Shown: one piece after another, positions 20,619 through 31,780 of the stretch
How positions within the stretch are numbered: position 1 is the first letter of the stretch
Layout of the letters: each line of letters opens with the position of its first letter
From: Sequoia sempervirens
Taxonomy: Eukaryota; Streptophyta; Pinopsida; Cupressales; Cupressaceae
DNA length: 64,000 nucleotides
Reading direction: 5' to 3'
NCBI GenBank assembly: GCA_007258455.2
Contig: VDFB02358134.1
Span: 216,365,565-216,429,564, forward strand
Program-made: the position numbers and the translations under genes
The notes under the pieces: model-generated
What the model was told of the DNA's origin: nothing
Database searches by the model: none
The model's input: the letters and a program-made list of their open reading frames with translations, nothing else

Positions 20619-23526
20619 TAAGCATAGTATTGATGATGTTCTGTATGTGGAAGGCTTGAAGAATAATATTTTGAGTGTTAGGAAGATGGTTGATAAGGGA
20701 TACAATCTTTAGTTCATGGATGGAAAGTGCAAGATATTGAGTTCTGGAAATGTAATTGCCTCAGGTACAAAGACAAAAGGTAATATCTTTTAGTTGCGTT
20801 TTGCTATTAAAAGTTGTTTGATTGCTCAAGTTGATGAAAGTTGGTTGTGGCATAGGAGGATGTGTCATATTAACTTTGACAATATTGTTAAGATAAGATC
20901 TACCAAGGCAATGAGAGATCTACCTAAGTTTAATGCAATGTGCAAGGAATGTCAGTTAGGAAAGAAAACTAGAATTTCATTTCGAAGAAAAAAGCATTGT
21001 TTAGATGAATTGTTGGAACTTGTGCATATTGATCTGTGTGGTCCCTCTAAGTTCAGAAGTTTAGAAGGTTACAGGTATTTCATGTTGCTCATTGATGATT
21101 ACTCTAGAATGGTATGGGTTACTTTCTTAAGGGAGAAATCTGAAGCTTTAGAAAAGTTCAAGATCTTTAAGGCTATGGTTGAGACAGAGACAGGTTTGAA
21201 GCTTAAGTGTCTGAGATCACATAGAGGTGGTGAATTCTCTTCCGATGAATTTAATTCTTTTTGTGAAGAACATGGAATAAATAGACAATTATCTACATTG
21301 CGGACCCATCGACAAAATGGAGTTGTAGGAAGGAAGAACAAAACAGTTGAAGATGCTGCTAGAACAATGATGTTGGAAGGAAATGTCCCTCATGTCTATT
21401 GGAGAGAAGTTGTGAGTACTATTGTGTACACACTCAACCAGGTACAAATTAAAGGTGATACTGGTAAGACCCCTTTTGAGATATGGACTGGTCATAAGCC
21501 TACTGTTAAATATTTCAAGATTTTTGGAAGCAGATGTTATATCAAGAGAGATGAAGACATAGGAAATTTTGATGCTAGAAGTGATGAAGGTATCTTTCTG
21601 GGTTATGCTACTAAAAGAAAGGCCTACCGGTGCTACGATAAAAGATTGAAGAAAATGGTTGAAAGTGAAAATTTCAAGGTTGATAAAGACCTAGGTACAC
21701 CCTCCAGAACCTGTGGATATGATTTTGATGATCAGAATGACAGTACAAATCAAGGAAAGCAAGTTTAGAGTACAAATCAAGTACAAATCAATTTGGTGAA
21801 TCAAGAGAATGAAGAACAAGGAGAAACTAGTGGAAGCATAGAAGAGAGAACACAAGAGTCTAAAATTGAAGAACAACCTAAGAAGACTTTGAGGTATGTA
21901 AAATTGAATCATTCAAAAGATCAAATTATAGGTGATAAGAACAAAGGTGTCCAGACTAGGAGAAGGATTGCATAAGAGTATTGCTTAATTTCAAAAACTG
22001 AGCCTACTAATGTGAATGAAGCATGTAAAGATGAACATTAGGTTGAAGCAATGAACGAAGAGTTAAAATAGACTAAAAAGAATGATACATGGATTCCTAT
22101 TCCCAAACCTAAGGATAAGAATGCCATTAGAACTAAATGGGTCTTTAGAAACAAACTGAATCAGCAAGGTGAAGTGGTTAGAAACAAAGCAAGACTGGTA
22201 TGTAAAGGATATTCTCATATGGAAGGAATTGATTTTGAAGAGACCTTTGCCCCTATTGCTAGAATTGAAGCTATAAGATTATTTCTTGCTTATGTTGCTC
22301 ACAAGAACTACAAAGTTTATCAGATGGATATTAAATTAACTTTTCTAAATGGTGAATTGGAAGAAGTGTATATTGAGCAACCTAATGGATTTCAGTTGAC
22401 TAATAAGGAAGACATGGTATGTTGGTTGAAGAAAGCATTGTATGGACTCAAGGAAGCCCCTAGAGCACGGTATGCTAGATTGGACAAGTATTTTCTGAAG
22501 CCTGGATTTAACAAAGGTACTGCTGATAGTAATTTGTATTTCAAGATTGATCATGATAAAGAGTTGATAGTTGAAGTCTTTGTTGATGATATTAGTTTTG
22601 GAGGAGATGATAGCTTGTGGATGTAGTTTACTAATGAGATGCAAAATGAATTTGAGATGTCAATGATTGGTGAGATGAAATTCTTTTTGGGATTGCAAAT
22701 TACTCAATTAGATAAAGGGATTTTTATATCTCAATCCAAGTATGTGAAGGAATTGCTGAAGAAATTTAGTATGGAAGATTCAAAGCCAGTTGGTACACCC
22801 ATGGTGACCGGATGCAAGTTAACAACAAAAGTTGATTCTCCAAAAGAAAATCAGACAAGATATAGATCAATGATTGGTGGATTGTTGTATTTAACTCAAA
22901 CTAGGCCTGATATCATGAATGTTGTATGTATTGTTGCAAGATTTCAAGTTGATCCAAAGGAATCTCATGTAACTATTGTAAAGAGAATTTTTAGATACTT
23001 GAAAGGAACAATTGACCTTGGCCTATGGTGTCCTAAAGATGATGATCTTACCTTGAGTTCCTTTACTGAAGCTGACTAGGCAGGAGATGTAAATGACAAG
23101 AAAAGTACAAGTGGTGGAGCATTTTTCTTGGGTAAGAAACTAATTTCATGGCTAAGTAAGAAACAAAATGCAATTTCCTTATCTACTACTGAGGCAGAGT
23201 ATATTGTTGTTGCTAATAATTGTACTCAAGTCTTGTGGATGAAGAAAATGTTGAAGGATATCAAAGTGGTGTATGATGAACTGATAGCTATATTCTATGA
23301 TAACTCAAGTGCTATTAACATTTCAAAGAATCTGGTGTTACATTCAAAGGCAAAGCATATATCTATTAAGTTTCACTTTTTGAGAGAGAAGGTAAGTGAA
23401 AAGGAAGTCAGACTTGAATATGTGCCTACTAAGGAGAAAATTGCAGACATCTTTACCAAATCATTTCCTAAGGATACTTTTGTGTATCTTAGAGGGAAGT
23501 TAGGGGTGATTACCCCTCCTAATTAG
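20619..23526 (+). pseudogene. Element E pol: integrase, reverse transcriptase, RNase H
   Basis: One continuous frame with eight premature stops (20710, 20791, 21766, 21973, 22039, 22069, 22624, 23077). Integrase: HHCC zinc site (WHRRMCHINF...MCKECQLGK), first Asp in HIDLCGPSK, but the second block is SHRGGEF (Asp to His) and the third VVGRKNKTV (Glu to Gly). Integrase is therefore inactive. [33 protein letters not shown], and active site [10 protein letters not shown]. RNase H: SWLSKKQNAISLSTTEAEYI and ADIFTKSFPKD. All domains have normal order for copia (integrase before RT). The ending LGVITPPN is typical for this group. Confidence 0.93.
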
Positions 23527-23839
23527 AACTAAGGATGCAATGTGTGCATTAGTTCATGGACTTCATAGTCATATCTTGTTTTATATTGATGTTGTGGTGG
23601 TTGTTATTTAGGGGGAGTAGTCAGATGTTCAAATGTTCAGATATGTGGTTCAGAGCTTGTATAGAAGAGATCTTTTAAATTGATGTCAAAGGGGGAGAGA
23701 AGTCATGTGAAAAACAATATGGGGAGAAGAGTCAAGTGGAAGAGTTGAGGAGAAAATAAGTCAGAACCTAAGGGAGAGTAAGTGTCAAGAGTTAGTTGTG
23801 TTGATGGTTTTCTTCACATCATGTGTTGCCATCAATGCC

Positions 23840-23851
23840 AAAGGGGGAGAT
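23840..23851 (+). promoter_or_regulatory. Polypurine tract of element E
   Basis: AAAGGGGGAGAT immediately before the LTR start TGTTGGATG. Two further G-rich tracts (TTAGGGGGAGTAG near 23608 and AAAGGGGGAGAG near 23688) lie in the 3' noncoding region. Confidence 0.85.
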
Positions 23852-25079
23852 TGTTGGATGTTGTGGTTGTTTTGCTGATATGTGGTTGTCATTGATGTCA
23901 ACACTATTAGCATTTGTTCACTTGAAGTTGTATATGTCAAGGATATTGAGAAAATTGTAATAAAGAAGTTGTAGGTTGTCAGTGGTGAAGTGAAGTTCAG
24001 TGTATCGGTACATTCTTTACATTGATGATCAGAGGTTGTAGACCAAAGGGTTTGTTGTTGAGTGCATCTAGTTTATCCACGTCAAGTTTCAGAGATCCGC
24101 ATGAAGATTTGATTGAGTTATGAAGATTTTCATTATGACAGTTTATTTGTGTTCTTCAATCGATCTTCCTGATTGAAGATGAGGCTATTTCTGTTAGTTC
24201 AGTTGTTGCGGATGCTTCTCTACTATTTCATGTTGTTTGTGGATGTCTCTAGATTGTTCTCTATCTTTTTTGCATGTCCACATTGATCGTTGAGCTTGTG
24301 GTTAGCGAATTTCTTTTGCATGTTCATGTTTTTCATGTTCTTGGCTGACATGGTGGTTGTAGCATGTTATGGATCTTTGAGGCATAATTAATTCAAGTAT
24401 TTTCATGTTGAAGATGTTGTTTTGGGTCATCACTAAGTTGTGTCCGACTTTGGTTGATTCGCATTGTAAATCTTTAATGTTTTGGGCTGACAGTTTATAT
24501 TCATTTTATTATTCTTGTTGAAGCCGACTTGAAGGGATGAAATTTCTTGTTGCGGATATATAAGAACGATTGTTTATTCGAATTGGAGAATGCTCGGTGT
24601 GCTCTTGTGTGTGTATGTGTAAATATCATTCAAAGGCAGAGCAGAGTGTGATGAAGTGAGTAGAAGAGTGAAGAATTGTGCTTAACTGGAACTGTAATCA
24701 GGCATGAGCAGATGCTATTTTCTTAGTTCAAAATCTGGATGGTTGTAATCTGAATCTCTTTGTAAGACAGTGTGTCTTCCATTTTAATTGAGTAGTGAGC
24801 TCTAGGCAGTGCGCCCAAATGCATGTGCATTCCCATATTTCATTCTTTATACTTTTAATAGGGTATAATCTTGTGGACTGACCTCCACTGTAGTTTTCCC
24901 CTAATAGGGTTTCCACGTAAAAATCTTGGTGTTATGTGTGTTTCTGTTGTGTTGTTGATTCAAGCTTTCATTGATATTGATCAGATCTGAGAATAAGGAT
25001 TAATAAAGTAAATAAGTTTGAAATTCTGTGACAACTGATTCACCCCCCCTCTAAGTTTTTTGCCCTTGTTTTGCCAACA
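23852..25079 (+). repeat. 3' LTR of element E, 1228 bp
   Basis: Starts TGTTGGATGTTGTGG after the polypurine tract and ends TGCCCTTGTTTTGCCAACA, preceded by a C-run (ACTGATTCACCCCCCCTC). It shares GTTGTCATTGATGTCAAC and GATATTGAGAAAATTGTAAT with the minus-strand copia LTR at 33069-34360, so both are one family. From 25080 to about 25600 I see no feature beyond AT-rich noncoding sequence. Confidence 0.88.
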
Positions 25080-25599
25080 TTTTGTGCCACTAGCTTAAAT
25101 CGCATTTGATAGGTACAATATTTTTTGAGGAGTACTGATAAATAAAAATGACCCTTGTTTTATCATTGAAGCCTAAGAAAAGGGCCAATCCCTAGGAGTT
25201 CTTTTATAATGACATCTAGTTTGTAGGTAATAAAAATAAAATTTTCCATGATAAAAAACTCACCCAATGACCATAAAACTAGATCTAGAGACCAATCAAG
25301 AATTATCAACACCCATTGCACTACCACAAATTTTGATATTTTTTTCATTTTGATGATGCTCTATGAACCTTCCCATAAATGCCATAACATCAATTTCAGT
25401 CTCAAAACTCACTTGATCAACTTGAAAATAGAGGTGGGGGGTCATTTTAAATTATCAAAGCTTTGTTCAACGCCAAAATTTAGAAATCACAACCGTAGTT
25501 GGAGATTTTGATGCACAAAAATTATGGTTATTCCACCATCCCGAGGCTTGAAAAGAGGCTTTCTTGGCAAACTAAGTGTCAATCTTTCTAAAAGAAAGG

Positions 25600-26720
25600 G
25601 ATATAAAAACAAGTTCCAACATAGTTAAGGAAACACTATATAGGAGCTTGACATGAAGTTTGATTTACTTGACTACCACTCATCTAGACATATCTCATGG
25701 AATTGGAATCTTCTTTGAATTCATGACACATCCAAAACAAAGTCATTGGATATCTGCAAAGTGAATTTTGAGATATCTTCAAGGAACACAAAACTTTGGA
25801 ATAGTGTATTCAAAGAATGAAGATTTTTAGCTTGTTTATTTTCCAAATTTAGATTGGGCAAGTTGCATAGACTCTAGAAAATTAAACCCTTAGTTACTAC
25901 TTCAATCTTGGATATGTTGATGTTTCATGGAGTTGTGAGAAGGAACCTAAAGATGCTTTTTCATCAATTGAAGTCGAGTACAAAGCAATTATTGTAGCAA
26001 CATGTGAAGCAATATGGCTTAGACAACTTCTTAAGATTCTTTATCACCCACAACATAATCCCACAATTACGTATTGTGATAATTAAAGAGTGTTGAAGAT
26101 GTCCAAGAATTTAGTGTTCCATGCTCACACAAAGCATATTGAAGCATATCACACTTCGGCTTCAGGAAAATTCACCGCCAAAAATTCGCCATTGGAAAAT
26201 TCACCACAAGCAATTCACTATCGTGGATAATTCATCGCATTAACATTTTTTAATATATAATTCAAAGGCATTGAGATTTTTTTTGCAAAAGAATAATTTC
26301 CACCTCATTAATAATAGAGATCACTGATATTGTTGTATAATTGGTTTACTAGAATAAAATAAAATATATTGAAAAATATTTTCATTTTTATTACATAAAT
26401 CAAATTTTCTAATTGTATATGCGATGAATTACCCAACTGAATTGTTGGCAGTGAATTTTCCATGAGGTGATTTTTTCATGGCAATGAATTGTTTGGCGAT
26501 GAATTGTTGGCAATGATTTTTCCTAGAGCCCATCACTTCATGCACGAGCATGTCTCAATAAGAAAATTGATCTAATTTCTACACCAACCAATGAGCAACT
26601 TGCACATGACTACACCAAACATTTTAGTAGAGATAAGTTTGTATATTTCCAAGAAGATAGTGGTGTTAAATATTCTTTATTTGTACATGGTTAGCCAATA
26701 AACCTCTTTGTTATGGGCAG
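25600..26720 (+). pseudogene. Copia RT end and RNase H relic, interrupted by a MITE
   Basis: The plus strand, through stops and small indels, reads SLIYLTTTHLDISHGIGIF, THPKQSHWISAK, ILRYLQGTQNFGIVYSKNED, NLDWASCIDSRK, AFSSIEVEYKAIIVATCEAI, and after the insertion NEQLAHDYTKHFSRDKF. These are the standard consecutive blocks of copia RT C-terminus and RNase H. The copy is much more degraded than element E. No LTR was identified beside it. From 26721 to 27022 the sequence is AT-rich with nothing recognised. Confidence 0.8.
26158..26530. mobile_element. Nonautonomous DNA transposon (MITE), 373 bp, Mutator-like
   Basis: Ends are inverted repeats: left GGCTTCAGGAAAATTCACCG, right end read on minus GGCTCTAGGAAAAATCATTG, with similarity extending about 40 bp (GCCAA, AATTC repeated). 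It sits between two halves of the copia RNase H reading. Flanks are TCACACTTC on the left and CATCACTTC on the right, an imperfect 8-9 bp target duplication. The duplication size favours Mutator-like (9) or hAT-like (8) transposition. The interior is AT-rich without an ORF. CACCGCCAA/AATTCGCC sub-repeats occur in both terminal regions. Confidence 0.8.
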
Positions 26721-27022
26721 TCTCCATCATCTAGTTGAAATAAAATATAAACTCTATTTAATCATATTCCTTAAGCAATCTGCTAACATTTAAATACACA
26801 TAGAAAGACATGTTAACATGAAGACAACTGTCATATAAAAACTTGTTAACATGAATACACAACTGTCATATAAAGACATGTTTGTTCATATATTTTACTT
26901 ATTTAAAAGATCTCTAGCTCCATACATTGATCAAATATATTCAAAACTCTCCAATTTCAACAATTATTTTAAAACATACTTTTAAAATTACAAAACTTAA
27001 AGAATTGAAAACTTTTAATTTG

Positions 27023-27420
27023 ATAATAAGAGCGTTGAGCAGTGATAATGATTTCCACCAAAGTTTACTGATGATTAGAAGAGACATAAAGGGCATCCAG
27101 AATTGCGTGAGAATGCTTGATTTGATGTGGTATTGCTGCCTTGATATTGACTGCTTCCAAACAGATAATATTGTGCCTTAAGTGATGACCAACTTCTTTA
27201 TCTTAAAATAAATGCACTTTTTTTTCTTCACATGTTAAGGCTGGATAGGACGACAATATATTTCTACTGCTAACCCATTGGCTATGGACACCTCCAGTTC
27301 TTTTTTGTACGTTGCCTCTTAAAAACTGATAAGATGTATCACTTCCAAAAAGAAGGCACTGCAAGCTGTCTGTTATGCATGTACAGCTTACTTGAGCTCT
27401 TTTAATGAACACCACTTAGA
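27023..27420. repeat. Dispersed duplicate, copy 1
   Basis: Matches 49395-49800 in the same orientation. Shared blocks include AATGCTTGATTTGATGTGG, GATATTGACTGCTTCCAAAC, CTGCTAACCCATTGGCT and AAGGCACTGCAAGCTGTC. Copies differ by many small changes. Neither contains LTR, TIR or polymerase motifs. From 27421 to 29590 I see no supported feature; the ORFs there are short and AT-driven. Confidence 0.8.
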
Positions 27421-29590
27421 AAATGGACTTTCTGCAGTTATATTTTGCTCACTTTTACTGTTTTCTAATAGTGTAGTAGGCAAGGAATATTCTATGTTCA
27501 TGAAAAGATTTTGGATAGCTTTTTTAATTCTCAAAGATCCTACAAATAAGAGAAGGATGTAGTTTTCATTTGCTGTTCTTTGAATTTTAAAATAAAAAGG
27601 TAGGATTTTTTTTTTAATGGTTAAATTGTTAATAATAGTTGTGATATTGTTATCAGGATATTCAATCGTGTAGTTTTACGAGTCAAATTAATTGACCCGT
27701 GTTTCATGAGTAGTGGTTCACAAGAACCCATTTTTCATGATAATGAATTTTTTAATTTGTTAATAATAATTTTTAATTTCAGTTACATTAAAAAATGTAA
27801 ATAGATGTCTTGTTTCTATTAGTTAAATTTTATTTTTGATTATTATGTTTGATGACGTTTAAGAGTAGTCATCTTTTATATAAAATTAAATCTATTTCTA
27901 TTATTCAAAACAATTGATGGTACTTCTACATAATCAAAATAGATTTGTTGAATTTTTTAAATTTTTAGTTAAGCTCTTCAAAATTATATTTTAATGTTAG
28001 AGAGAGTGGGAAAGAGAAGTTGGCTTGGTTTGATACTTGTTTTTCTTATATTTTATTTAGTCTATTGCTTTTCAATAGTGTAGCACGATATTTATATCTT
28101 GCATACATTTATTGTAGAAGCTCTTAGAGTTCCTCATCCTTTTGACATTTAACTTGTTTTATAATGGTGCTCAAACATTGCTCTCGAGTTGTTCATGTTG
28201 GAGTAGTTAGGATTGGAGCAATTAATGGTGTCATATGTGAAGAAGGCTTGCAAGTTTGTCCCAACAATGTTTCACGAGGTGCAAAGCTCTAAAACCACTA
28301 TAGATGTTGTTCTTCTAATTCTAGATTTTTGATAATGCATACAAATAGCTAGAGTAGTTCACACTTATAAATTATTTTAGAAGAATTAAAAGTAGATTAT
28401 TTTGTTTATTCCCAACAAATATATTAAGTTTTTTTTACTTTTCTCATTTGATTAATCTAATTATTAAACATAAAAATTAATCTAATTATTAATTTATGCA
28501 CCCTTCTCTAGGTTGTTTTGTCCAAATTGACTACACATGAAATAAGAAATCACTTTTCATTGTAATTTACCTTATTGGCTATGATATTTCACATTTACAC
28601 ATTTTTTACCAATATTTTTCATGAGATTATTCATTGGGCATTCATTATAGTGGTTATTTCTATGAGCTAGTATACATGTACAAAATAATTCATAAACAAG
28701 TTTTTTTTGGATGGTACATTCATGGATTAGATTCAAAGGGGGGTTTAATGATCATAATCTTCATTACAAGGGAATTTACCACATGTTTCATAGATTTGAT
28801 ACAAGTAAAGATGTTGCAAATGTTTATGATCATTTTTATAAGGGACAATTGCTAGTTCCATATTGGATTGATGCTCATAACAAGATTCATATGATGTCCA
28901 AGGTTTTGATTTTATAGTAATAGGGAGTAAATTCAGAGGGTTTACAAATTCTATGGCTCGTTATCCTTTTCTAATCATCTCTCACCATATGTCACCATTG
29001 ATATATCATTACCCATGATGGATGACCTTATGTTTTTATAAGTGATGTTCTTTCATGTTTACATCTATGAGATTTGTTGTTATGTATATGCTTATATTCT
29101 TACATCTTACATGACATATCATTTTGTTTACATTATTTATCTATCTCTAGCTATTGTTTCATTATCTTTATCATTGAGACAAATATAGAGGTACAATATT
29201 TCCCTTTGATACACATGCATAAATGCATATTATTGATGCATAGACTTGTCTTGAAAGAACCTATGCCACATAAAGCATGAAAAGTCTTAATAGATGGGAG
29301 ATTGATGTATAAGTCAATATTTTATGGTTAGAAGGTCAACTACTTGTTTATTCTACATTAGCCTAATTCTATCAAATAAAAGGGAAGATGCATTGAAACT
29401 AAATGACTAATAAATTAAAGGGTGATGCACCCAAATAGACACTTCCTTGTTAATCTAACATAAAACTATTAAACACAATAAATATATTAGTTTTAAAAAA
29501 TTACTTAAAGCATGAACATAGAAAAGAAATAGATAATTTATTCATAAAGAACTTCAAGAATTAGGATTGCAAAAATTTCATCTTCTTATG

Positions 29591-30444
29591 TGATGCAGGA
29601 GTATCTAGTGGTGTAGGGGCAATCTTGCATCACCCAAAAAAAAATGTTTTTCCTTATTTTCTTTAGTTGTTTTGAGTCCCATGATGGCACTTAAGGGGTG
29701 TAAGACAATCATATGTCATAAAAGGTGAAAAATGGTCACTTACTATAAGTTGAATCCTAAACAGGTTTGTATGGACCTAAAAGTTTACCCCAAGGAGTGG
29801 AACTAAAAAATATTTCTGATGGCAGAATAATCATCTCAATACCTTGTATGGTTTGGGAGATATTAAAGTTTCCATCTTGAGAAATTTCTCCAATGCAGCT
29901 TCAAATTCAAATTTGAAAACCTTAGAAGCCCTGAAAAAACTCAAAAAGTGGGCGAAATGATCTTTGATAGTTTCAACGTTGTAGATCTCTTCTAGAGCTT
30001 TCCAACAATGCATTATAATAGCAAATCGAATAGTTGGATCAAAAGTTATGGCCCTGCGAAGCTGCCCCACTAAAAAGTGAATTTCATTAAAATATCTTCC
30101 TAGGAAAGAAATCAAACGATGAGACTTTTGGTGCAAAAACAAAAGGGAAAGTTACACTTTCTAGAACATTCTAGGGCAGTTATTGGGTGAAATAAAAGGG
30201 TTAAGTGGAGGTTGGAGAAGGTGGATCCATTAGTGTAGATTGTGGCTTTGAATAATTGATTTTATTTTTTAGAGTTGATTTAGATGTAATGAATCAAGCC
30301 CATGAGGCTATAGCCCTATAATTTCTAAATCTATAATTTCATTTTTGGAAAATAATTGAAAGTGGGTTGTTTTCAATCTTGCATTTTTTGTGTTATTATT
30401 TGTTATTGTGTTTTGTGTGGGGTTTGGGTGGTGTAGCCTCATCA
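29591..30444 (+). repeat. 5' LTR of element D, 854 bp
   Basis: Starts TGATGCAGGAGTATC and ends GGTGTAGCCTCATCA just before the primer site. There is no second copy in the window to verify the ends. The minus-strand 103-aa ORF at 29831-30142 lies wholly inside and is judged a chance reading. Confidence 0.65.
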
Positions 30445-30446
30445 AG

Positions 30447-30462
30447 TGGTATTAGAGTGAGT
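30447..30462 (+). promoter_or_regulatory. Primer-binding site of element D, initiator-Met type
   Basis: TGGTATTAGAGTGAG, close to the common plant TGGTATCAGAGC, two bases after the LTR end. Confidence 0.7.
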
Positions 30463-30548
30463 TTCCCTTAGTGTGTAAATAGATTGTTGAACGTGAGGTA
30501 GTTTGCACCAAGACTTGTGGTTGTGGGTTTTTGAGAAAAGTGATCGGA

Positions 30549-31100
30549 ATGCCTCGATGAAGAAATTGTGGTGGTGGAAGAAATGTTGTCATACCAGAAG
30601 AGGGGCTTAGAGCCTTGCAAAGACAAGTTCAAGCATTACAAGAGGAGCTACGTCGAGGGATTGAGCCAAGAAGAGGAGATGAAAGTGAAGAGGAAACTAT
30701 GAATGAGGAACGGTTCAAAGAAGAGCAAGATGTAATAGATCAAGAGCAAGTCGGATTATTTAAGGCCATCTCCAAGATTGGAAAAATGCTAAAGATTGAT
30801 GTTTCTACCTTTTTTGGAAATCTTAAGCTAGAAGATTTGATTGATTGGATCAACGATATGGAGGAGTACTTTGAGTATGAGGATGTGGAAGACCTTGAGA
30901 GGGTCAAATTTGCAAAGACCAAGCTAAAGGAGATAACACCTACCATCCTCGTGATCAATATAATAGAGACCAAAGAGGAAGAGGAAGATCTCGATGAGGA
31001 CCAGGAAGAGGAGGCTTTCGTGGAACCTATTTTTAATGTGGAGAAGAAGGAAATGGAGCCTATGAGTGTCCTCGGCATCAAGTGAGGAAAAATAAAATAC
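30549..31100 (+). pseudogene. Element D gag, shortened
   Basis: The likely start is the ATG at 30549, with a TGA as codon 4 (CGA to TGA type). The frame then reads IPEEGLRALQRQVQALQEEL, a coiled-coil-like opening, an acidic stretch, and the conserved gag block LEDLIDWINDMEEYFEYEDV, ERVKFAKTKLK. After this the usual capsid part is missing and the frame continues in a Glu/Asp-rich tail (ETKEEEEDLDEDQEEEAFVE) to a TGA at about 31083. An internal deletion of the central gag is the simplest reading. No zinc knuckle is seen. Confidence 0.75.
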
Positions 31101-31109
31101 TTGAAGGTA

Positions 31110-31780
31110 ATGCTTGAGTTTCCCATGTGGATGAAGATGCTCAGTCTTCACATTTTGAAGATGTCGAAAGAGGAGAGGCCTTTGTTGTCAGAAGATCCTT
31201 GCTAAATGAGGAGAAGGAACCAGATCAAATAGAAATTGTTATGCACTTGATGCAAGAGTGAAGGTAAAGTTTGTAATGTTATCATCGATGGAGGTAGCAT
31301 TGATAAACTTGTTTTAGAAGAAATGGTCACTAAATTGCAGTTGGAGAGGAGAAAGCATCTAAAACCATACCAGATAGCATGGTTGAAAAAGGACCATAGG
31401 GAATTGGTCAATGAGAAATGTTTGGTAAAGTTTAAGATTGGTAACTTTAAGGATGAGGTTTTGTATGATATTATACCTATGGATTCTTGTCACATGTTGT
31501 TAGGCAGACTGTGGAAGTTTGATTTATGAGCGGTGCATGATGGACATGTTAACACCTATTCCTTGACAAAGGATGGCGTTCGTCATAAGTTGAAACGCAT
31601 GAGGAAGGAAAAAGAAAAGGTATGCAATAATGCAAGAATTTGTTTGGTTGATGAAAGAAAGTTCCTAGAAGGTATGAGGCATGAACATATGTGTTTTGTA
31701 TTAATCCTTAAAGTTGATAAAGAAGATACTAATGAGGTACCAGTAGAGGTTTCATATTTGTTGAATGAGTTTTAGGATTT
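31110..31780 (+). pseudogene. Element D protease and linker to RT
   Basis: A decayed frame reads HFEDVERGEAFVVRRSLLNE, then NVIIDGGSIDKLVLEEMVTK (protease active-site region, DGGS), KHLKPYQIAWLKK, and IIPMDSCHMLLGRLWKFDL (the conserved LLGRPWQFD block with P missing). A separate ORF at 31533-31775 covers the basic linker (VRHKLKRMRKEKEK). Stops at about 31258, 31527 and 31773 interrupt it. Confidence 0.75.

Larger units (their letters stand above)
20618..25079 (+). mobile_element. Element E: Ty1/copia retrotransposon, 5' part displaced by element B
   Basis: Begins mid-gene in the GAG-pre-integrase domain at the LTR edge of B. It continues through integrase, RT and RNase H to a normal stop at 23524-23526, then a polypurine tract and a complete 3' LTR. 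Its 5' LTR, gag and protease are expected on the far side of B and A, off the window. The C-terminal 2.9 kb stay in one reading frame. Confidence 0.9.

Noticed and set aside
28711..28917. 68-codon ORF with HYKGIYHMFHRF, faintly like a beta-fructosidase (invertase) block
   Set aside because: Only a few residues agree; the diagnostic NDPNG and later blocks are missing.
29831..30142. 103-codon minus-strand ORF
   Set aside because: Lies entirely inside the LTR of element D; no domain found.
30740..31151. Two minus-strand ORFs of 128 and 75 codons
   Set aside because: They are the antisense shadow of the Glu/Asp-rich gag of element D.
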